DNA of 64,000 nt from Pseudomonadota bacterium (GTDB lineage: Bacteria > Pseudomonadota > Gammaproteobacteria > Burkholderiales > Methylophilaceae), in the NCBI GenBank assembly GCA_020053735.1, contig JAGVMP010000001.1, positions 16,215 through 80,214 of the forward strand, read 5' to 3'. The notes beneath the pieces are model-generated. The model was given only the letters and a program-made list of their open reading frames with translations, ran no database searches and was not told where the DNA came from. Positions 58,839 to 64,000 of this stretch are shown here, one piece after another. How positions within the stretch are numbered: position 1 is the stretch's first letter; each line of letters opens with the position of its first letter. The position numbers and the translations under genes are program-made.

Positions 58839-59378
58839 TTAGCCTTTAATCAGCTGTGCATATTTGGCACGAATTTTCGCCGCTTTGGGTGCAGCCACCG
58901 CCAAGCAATACGGGTTGCCAGGATTTTTATCAAAGTAATATTGGTGATAATCTTCCGCTGGATAAAATTGGCTAGCGCCATTTACCTCAGTCACTATCGG
59001 CACGCTGTAAATTTGTTGCGCATTAAAAGCCTCAATCATGGCTTTTGCCGCAGCCATTTGCGCATCATCTTGGCAAAATATGGCAGAGCGGTACTGCGTG
59101 CCAACATCGTTACCTTGACGGTTGGGCGTGGTTGGATCGTGCGAAACCAGAAATATCTCAAGCAAAGTTTCAAAACTCACCGCAGCCTCGTCAAACGTAA
59201 TTCTAATGCCCTCGGCATGGCCAGTATCGCCATTGCAAATATCTTTGTAGGTTGGGTTTACCGTGTGCCCGCCAATATAGCCAGATTCAACCTTGCTAAC
59301 GCCTTTTAGCTGACTAAACACAGGTTCGGTGCACCAAAAACAGCCTCCTGCGAATATTGCGATTTTTTCGTTACTCAT
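58839..59378 (-). CDS. msrA: Peptide methionine sulfoxide reductase A
   Basis: Repairs S-methionine sulfoxide in proteins. 179 residues from the ATG at 59378, which has a GGAG ribosome site; the upstream in-frame ATG at 59390 adds four residues and has none. The catalytic motif GGCFWCTEPVF (C13) is at the start, followed by YIGGHTVNPTYKDICNGDTG and DVGTQYRSAIF. Only this copy is in the window, and no msrB neighbour is seen. Confidence 0.96.
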   Translation of the reverse strand: MSNEKIAIFAGGCFWCTEPVFSQLKGVSKVESGYIGGHTVNPTYKDICNGDTGHAEGIRITFDEAAVSFETLLEIFLVSHDPTTPNRQGNDVGTQYRSAIFCQDDAQMAAAKAMIEAFNAQQIYSVPIVTEVNGASQFYPAEDYHQYYFDKNPGNPYCLAVAAPKAAKIRAKYAQLIKG

Positions 59379-59528
59379 TTTATTCTCCACATACTTTTAT
59401 TCGACGTGATAATTGTCTTTAAATTGCACACTTTATTATAAATAGGTAATGCACAAATATTTATTATGCGAAATATAAAATGCGCGTAGAATAAATATCG
59501 CAACATAATATCTACTAAGCTAAGTTAG

Positions 59529-61991
59529 ATGGTTATGTATATTCAAGATAAAGAGAAGTTTGCTCCACTTGAAATTGCCCTAGAAAATGTAGGTAGGTCT
59601 ATATTTTTGTTCGATAAATACGCACAGTTTTTATATGCCAATCACAAAGCATGCATGACTTTGGGATATAACAAATTAGAACTGATGCGCTTGCATTTAG
59701 ATGACGTAGACCCAGACTATCCTGCACATATCTGGTCTAGCTTAATTGATGAGCTTAAAGTCAAACAACACAGCTTAATCGAGTCACAATATCGCGCTAA
59801 AGACGGTCGGCTTTTTCCTGCTGAAATAAGTTCATATCACTTTGTGTATCAGCATGATGATTATGTGTTGGCATTTGTGCGCGATATATCTGACCGAGAC
59901 TCACTCAAAGAGCAGCTGAGACTTAGCGAAACCAAGTTCCGCACACTGGTTGAACATTCACCCGACGTTATCATTCGCTATGACAAACACTGCAAACGGA
60001 TATTTATTAACGGTGCCTACGAGCGTGCTTATGGCTTATCTGCTGATTTAGCCCTAGGAAAACTGCCAAGTGAGGCTTGGGGAAAATCTAGCATGCCCGC
60101 TGAAGAGTTTGAGGCAAAATTACGCCATGTAATGGCCACAGGTAAGGACTTGGAAGTAGAGCTGGAATGGCGTGACGCCAATGATTATTACATGGCACAA
60201 GCGTTATACATGACACCAGAAAGAGATGATTATGGCGTCATTAATGGCGTGTTGACTTTTAGCCGCAACATTACAGAGCGTAACTTGTTACAACAAAAGT
60301 TAAGTAAAAACGAAGAGGATTTCCGTACTTTAGTAGAACACTCTCCCGACAGTATCATCCGATACGACACGCAATGCCGCCGCACTTATGTCAGCCCCAA
60401 AGCGCTGAAAGAGTTAGATTGTGACCTTGATTTTTTGCTAGGCAAAACGCCCACTGAGTTTCCTGATGATGCCTCTGCTATATTGATTGAGCAAAAAGTA
60501 AAAGAAGTAATCAAAACGGGAAAATACTTAGATTTTGAACTAATAAACCCTGACAATAAAATCTGCACACACATGCGCATGACCCCTGAGTTTGATGCTA
60601 AAAACAATGTGACACACGTGCTGGCAATTGGCCGTGACATTACTGAGATTGACCGCTACCGCAAACAAATTCATCAGCAGGCATTTTTTGATAATCTCAC
60701 AGCTTTGCCTAATCGCGCGCTATTGCTAGACCGCATTGCACAAGTAGTGGCCGACGCTAGCCGCCACCAGTTCCAGTTTGGATTAATGATATTAGATTTG
60801 GACCATTTTAAAGAAATTAATGACACACTCGGCCACAATATCGGTGATTTATTATTGTGTGAGGTGGCCAAACGCTTGCGAGAATGTGTGCGCCCTTATG
60901 ACACAGTGGCAAGGCTAGGCGGGGATGAGTTTGCAATATTAATCACACAAATACCCAACGGCCAAGTACTAAGCAAAATTGCTCAGGTTATTTTAAAAAG
61001 TTTAGTTTTGCCATTTGTAATAGATAGTAAAGAACTATTTGTTTCGATCAGCATAGGCATTGCTGTCTATCCAATGAACAGTGATGAGATTGATGGATTG
61101 TTTAAATACGCTGATTCAGCCATGTATTCTGCAAAAAAACAGGGCCGCAATAACTTTCAATTTTACGATAAAGAACTCACATTAACTGCTAATAAGCGTC
61201 GATTGCTAGAAGTGGCTTTACGCAAAGCCAAACAAAAAGACGAACTCGAAGTATATTATCAACCGCAAATTGATATGCCGCTGAATATACTGATAGGTGC
61301 TGAGGCATTATTGCGATGGAATCATCCTGAGTTCGGGCCGGTATCGCCAGATATATTTATTCCTATTTTAGAAGAATCTGGCTTGATTACCGATGTGGGC
61401 GAATGGGTGATGCGAACAGCTTTTAAACAGGCCGCCATATGGAACAGCACTCAGAGTGAGAGTAATGCCGATGCCAAGCCTTTTGTCGTGGCTATTAATT
61501 TATCCACACGCCAGTTTATACGTAACGACCTTATAATGCAGATTAAGCGTTCACTAAAAAGCACGGGCTGCAAAACCGCCTGGATAAAATTAGAGATTAC
61601 CGAAAGTTTATTACTTGAAGACAACGAGGATACGAAGGCTACCTTGAAAATTTTATCTGGCATGGGTCTAACCATATCTATTGACGATTTTGGCACAGGC
61701 TACTCTGCTCTAGGCTATTTGAACCGATTTCCAGTCAATCAAATTAAGTTGGATCGCTCGTTTGTTTGCGACATTCCAGCCAATATTCAAAAAAGTGCAT
61801 TAGTGAAAGCCATGCTCTCTATCGCCAGGGCACTTGACCCTGAAGTGGTTGCCGAAGGCGTAGAGTCCAGTGAAAACTCATCTTATCTTATTAGCGAAGG
61901 CTGTAGGCTCGGTCAAGGTTACTTTTTTGGTAAGCCGATGTCTCTGAGTGCATTTAATATGTATATGAGTACAGCAAAGATGCATCACTAA
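59529..61991 (+). CDS. PAS-PAS-PAS-GGDEF-EAL cyclic-di-GMP enzyme
   Basis: An 820-residue cytoplasmic sensor (no signal or membrane helix). Three PAS domains occupy about 12-115, 135-245 and 258-370. The GGDEF domain has an intact active site LGGDEFAIL (about 464) and an RPYD inhibitory I-site five residues before it. The EAL domain has the catalytic EAL in GAEALLRWNHP (about 592), DDFGTGYSALGYL and QIKLDRSFV (loop 6 and later metal ligands). So both synthesis and breakdown of c-di-GMP are possible. It stands alone; the PAS signal is unknown. Confidence 0.95.
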   Translation: MVMYIQDKEKFAPLEIALENVGRSIFLFDKYAQFLYANHKACMTLGYNKLELMRLHLDDVDPDYPAHIWSSLIDELKVKQHSLIESQYRAKDGRLFPAEISSYHFVYQHDDYVLAFVRDISDRDSLKEQLRLSETKFRTLVEHSPDVIIRYDKHCKRIFINGAYERAYGLSADLALGKLPSEAWGKSSMPAEEFEAKLRHVMATGKDLEVELEWRDANDYYMAQALYMTPERDDYGVINGVLTFSRNITERNLLQQKLSKNEEDFRTLVEHSPDSIIRYDTQCRRTYVSPKALKELDCDLDFLLGKTPTEFPDDASAILIEQKVKEVIKTGKYLDFELINPDNKICTHMRMTPEFDAKNNVTHVLAIGRDITEIDRYRKQIHQQAFFDNLTALPNRALLLDRIAQVVADASRHQFQFGLMILDLDHFKEINDTLGHNIGDLLLCEVAKRLRECVRPYDTVARLGGDEFAILITQIPNGQVLSKIAQVILKSLVLPFVIDSKELFVSISIGIAVYPMNSDEIDGLFKYADSAMYSAKKQGRNNFQFYDKELTLTANKRRLLEVALRKAKQKDELEVYYQPQIDMPLNILIGAEALLRWNHPEFGPVSPDIFIPILEESGLITDVGEWVMRTAFKQAAIWNSTQSESNADAKPFVVAINLSTRQFIRNDLIMQIKRSLKSTGCKTAWIKLEITESLLLEDNEDTKATLKILSGMGLTISIDDFGTGYSALGYLNRFPVNQIKLDRSFVCDIPANIQKSALVKAMLSIARALDPEVVAEGVESSENSSYLISEGCRLGQGYFFGKPMSLSAFNMYMSTAKMHH

Positions 61992-62073
61992 TATAAATAA
62001 ATGTGGCTTTAATTTAGCTGACTTAGTTTAAGCGACTTTAGCGAGTATTTTACAAAAAATAATTTAGGTTCCC

Positions 62074-63342
62074 ATGGCATGCATTACAATGATTTGTATG
62101 CCCTTAAATGCACTTTATGTAGATTTTAACTCTTACTTCGCCTCGGTAGAGCAACAGTTGCGCCCAGAGCTACGCAGCAAGCCCATCGGCGTATTGGCGG
62201 TGATGGCGGAAACCACTTGCTGCATCGCCGCCAGTTATGAAGCCAAAGCCTTCGGAATTAAGACAGGCACAGGCGTGCGCGATGCACGCGAACTTTGTAA
62301 AGATATTATTTTTGTAGAAGCACGCCCGCCACTTTATGTGCAATTTCACCACAAACTGATTGAGATTGTAGAAAGCTGTACGCACGTGGAAAAAGTGCTC
62401 TCGATTGACGAAATGGTGTGCAAGCTGACAGGTAGCCAACAGAATAAAGAGAATGCACTAAAACTGGCCGCTAAAATTAAGCGCGAAATTAACAAGCAAT
62501 TTGAATACATTCGTTGCTCGATTGGCATTGCGCCCAATACATTTTTGGCCAAAACGGCCTCTAATATGCAAAAGCCTGATGGCTGCGTGGTGATTGAAGA
62601 CAACGATATCCCAAATAAACTTTTTAAACTCAACCTGCGCGCTTTAAACGGCATTGGTAGGCAGATGCAAGCGCGGCTAGAACGATATGGCATTGATACG
62701 GTAGAAAAGCTCTACACCGCGGATCGCGCGCAACTGCGAAGCGCTTGGGGCAGTATAGAGGGTGAGCGCTATTACGATAAACTGCGTGGCATTGAGCCTT
62801 TTTACGTTAAAAATAGTCGCAGTAGCTTGGGGCATAGCCACGTGTTGCCACCTGAGCAACGCTCGGTAGAAGGTGCTAAAGCGGTATTGCACCGTTTACT
62901 GCAGAAAGCCGCCATGCGCATGCGGAGTTACGATTTACTGACGTCACACATCAGCATTAAAATTAAGCTGCGCCATAGAAAAACCAAAGAAGCAGCACGA
63001 TTTTATAATGAAAGTGCCATTACTGCGACAGATAACAGTTTAAAGTTAACTGAATCATTAGAAACGCTACTGCATGGATTTACTACAATAGACACCAACT
63101 TTGATCCAATTGCGGTAGGTGTTAATTTTGGTAGGCTGATTAACGCGAATGAATATATGGATGATTTGTTTGCCGAAAAACCCTCTGCAAGCGAGAAAAA
63201 ACTGAATAAAGCGTTGGATATTTTAAATTTGAAATATGGCAAAAATACCGTATATTTTGCAGGGGCGCATAGCGCATTGGCTAGTGCGCCTATGCGTATC
63301 GCGTTTAATTACGTACCTGATTTAGTGGTCGAAAGCGATTAG
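62074..63342 (+). CDS. Y-family DNA polymerase (DinB/UmuC-like)
   Basis: A 422-residue lesion-bypass polymerase. Catalytic acids are in ALYVDFNSYFASVEQ (first Asp about residue 16) and the VLSIDEMVCKL motif (Asp-Glu, the SLDEAY-like site), with CCIAASYEAKAFGIKTGT and CSIGIAPNTFLAKTASNMQK between and after. A little-finger domain follows. Starts at 62074 (AGG-type ribosome site) or 62101 (MPLNALYVDFN) are possible. The SIDEM variant differs from the canonical DinB SLDEAYLD. No ImuA, RecA or UmuD partner gene is near, so it is a stand-alone polymerase. Its stop overlaps the convergent repeat-protein gene by three bases. Confidence 0.9.
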   Translation: MACITMICMPLNALYVDFNSYFASVEQQLRPELRSKPIGVLAVMAETTCCIAASYEAKAFGIKTGTGVRDARELCKDIIFVEARPPLYVQFHHKLIEIVESCTHVEKVLSIDEMVCKLTGSQQNKENALKLAAKIKREINKQFEYIRCSIGIAPNTFLAKTASNMQKPDGCVVIEDNDIPNKLFKLNLRALNGIGRQMQARLERYGIDTVEKLYTADRAQLRSAWGSIEGERYYDKLRGIEPFYVKNSRSSLGHSHVLPPEQRSVEGAKAVLHRLLQKAAMRMRSYDLLTSHISIKIKLRHRKTKEAARFYNESAITATDNSLKLTESLETLLHGFTTIDTNFDPIAVGVNFGRLINANEYMDDLFAEKPSASEKKLNKALDILNLKYGKNTVYFAGAHSALASAPMRIAFNYVPDLVVESD

Positions 63343-63815
63343 TCGCAGCGGCTTAAGTTATCAGTATCCCTACCGCGAGATAAATCATCGCTACGGCGGC
63401 CAAAAGATAAATCTCCAGAGCGCGAGCTACGCGATAAGTCATCACTCTTACGATTCGAAGCTAAAAAATCATTGCTTGCGCCGCGCGATAAATCGTCACG
63501 CACTTTACTAAAGATTAAAGATTGCGTATCTTTGCCACGATTTAAACCATCCTGTCTGCGATGCATTTCTAAAACATTTGTGTCTTTACCACGACTCAAA
63601 TCATCATGCTTACGATTTGTGGCTAGGTTGAGTGTTTGCTTGCCAAATGACAAATCGTCGTGCACATGGTTGAGTTTTAACGGTGCTGTTTCAGCGCCAC
63701 GTGTCAGGTCGACAGGCAGGCAATGCTTATTGCAATTGGCGCTGTTTTCAGTGTCTTGCGCAACTGCAACACCGCAAAACACCAACGCGTTTAAACCTAA
63801 AATCGCTATTTTCAT
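63339..63815 (-). CDS. Exported protein made of seven 18-residue repeats
   Basis: 158 residues from the ATG at 63815, which has a GAGGA ribosome site; the upstream ATG at 63842 has none. A signal peptide (about 1-20, cleaved after AVAQ) is followed by a short region with two cysteines (C28, C32). The rest, from residue 35 to the end, is seven units of exactly 18 residues (last one 16) of the form DDLSRGKDTxxLxxxRRx, with start points at 35, 53, 71, 89, 107, 125 and 143. The final Cys lies next to the end (LSRCD). I know no named family. It is very acidic-basic mixed and likely periplasmic or secreted. Confidence 0.8.
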   Translation of the reverse strand: MKIAILGLNALVFCGVAVAQDTENSANCNKHCLPVDLTRGAETAPLKLNHVHDDLSFGKQTLNLATNRKHDDLSRGKDTNVLEMHRRQDGLNRGKDTQSLIFSKVRDDLSRGASNDFLASNRKSDDLSRSSRSGDLSFGRRSDDLSRGRDTDNLSRCD

Positions 63816-63911
63816 CGTTAAGTCCTCATTCACACAACCCACTATACAACGATTTAATATTAAGTTTCAAGGCTTTATTTTCTATACTCACATTCGTGCC
63901 CTACAAACAAT

Positions 63912-63936
63912 AAAACCCTCGCTGGGAGGGTTTTTT
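63912..63936. terminator. Terminator between the 5S rRNA and the repeat protein
   Basis: Stem AAAACCCTC / GAGGGTTTT around GCTGG, T-run on both strands, 32 bases after the end of the minus-strand 5S gene. It is the natural end of the rRNA operon transcript. Confidence 0.85.
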
Positions 63937-63968
63937 GTAAACCATACTGAGATGGTTTGGTATAAATA

Positions 63969-64000
63969 GCTTGGCAGTGACCTACTTTCGCATGCAAAAA
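63969..64000 (-). rRNA. rrf: 5S rRNA, 3' end only (window edge)
   Basis: On the minus strand the last bases read GCGAAAGTAGGTCACTGCC followed by AAGC, the conserved 3' end of bacterial 5S rRNA. Only about 30 of roughly 115 bases are inside. An rRNA operon therefore continues to the right, transcribed toward this window. Confidence 0.88.

Overview
The window reads as ordinary chromosome of a moderate-to-low-GC betaproteobacterium. The gene content and order point to a methylotroph of the Methylophilaceae, most likely Methylotenera-like. This assignment rests on a methylcitrate cycle fused to succinate dehydrogenase, fumarase and malic enzyme genes, a PDH complex with a lipoyl-E3, the recJ/rpfE and birA/coaX/SPOR pairs, and a Crp/Fnr-linked alternative oxidase. 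It is inference, not a database match. No phage, integrase, transposase, CRISPR array or tRNA was seen. The left edge cuts acnB, and the right edge cuts a 5S rRNA gene on the minus strand, so an rRNA operon lies beyond the window.

Region 1 (1-20230) is a large carbon-oxidation island. On the minus strand lie acnB, a small EF-hand protein, class I fumarase, an acyl-CoA synthetase, a CitE-like lyase, sdhE-B-A-D-C, malic enzyme and a GntR regulator. Divergent from gntR, behind a consensus promoter and two copies of a 12-bp palindrome, lies the plus-strand operon of a CitE-like protein, a mesaconyl-CoA hydratase-like MaoC protein, a second CitE-like protein, prpB, prpC and prpD. Together these can in principle form propionyl-CoA plus glyoxylate from a methylmalyl-CoA type intermediate, burn propionyl-CoA through the methylcitrate cycle to pyruvate and succinate, and carry succinate through fumarate and malate to pyruvate.

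Region 2 (20437-31672) holds purB, a TTG-started NYN/LOTUS-type protein, wrbA, a DUF2069 protein, surE-pcm-nlpD (without rpoS next to it), a thioredoxin, and an electrophile/redox stress neighbourhood: TetR with two likely operators, SDR, alpha/beta hydrolase, nitroreductase and Old Yellow Enzyme.

Region 3 (31739-45143) carries yceI, a MoxR-DUF58-TgpA transglutaminase operon, tadA, a BI-1 family protein, recJ with an rpfE-like gene, a glycine-zipper protein, a secreted pentapeptide-repeat protein overlapping an alternative oxidase gene, a Crp/Fnr regulator and a leucyl aminopeptidase. Region 4 (45144-58736) has aceE-aceF, a periplasmic trypsin-like protease with repeats, lipoyl-lpdA, the SPOR/coaX/birA block, glnS, a zeta-toxin-like kinase with a tiny partner, and corA. 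Region 5 (58839-64000) has msrA, a PAS-GGDEF-EAL protein, a Y-family DNA polymerase, a secreted protein built of seven 18-residue repeats, and the 5S end.

Two families of short palindromic repeats are scattered between genes. One is paired palindromes bordered by GTCATTC and GAATCCAG. The other is hairpins with GCTCTGCAAGCC arms.
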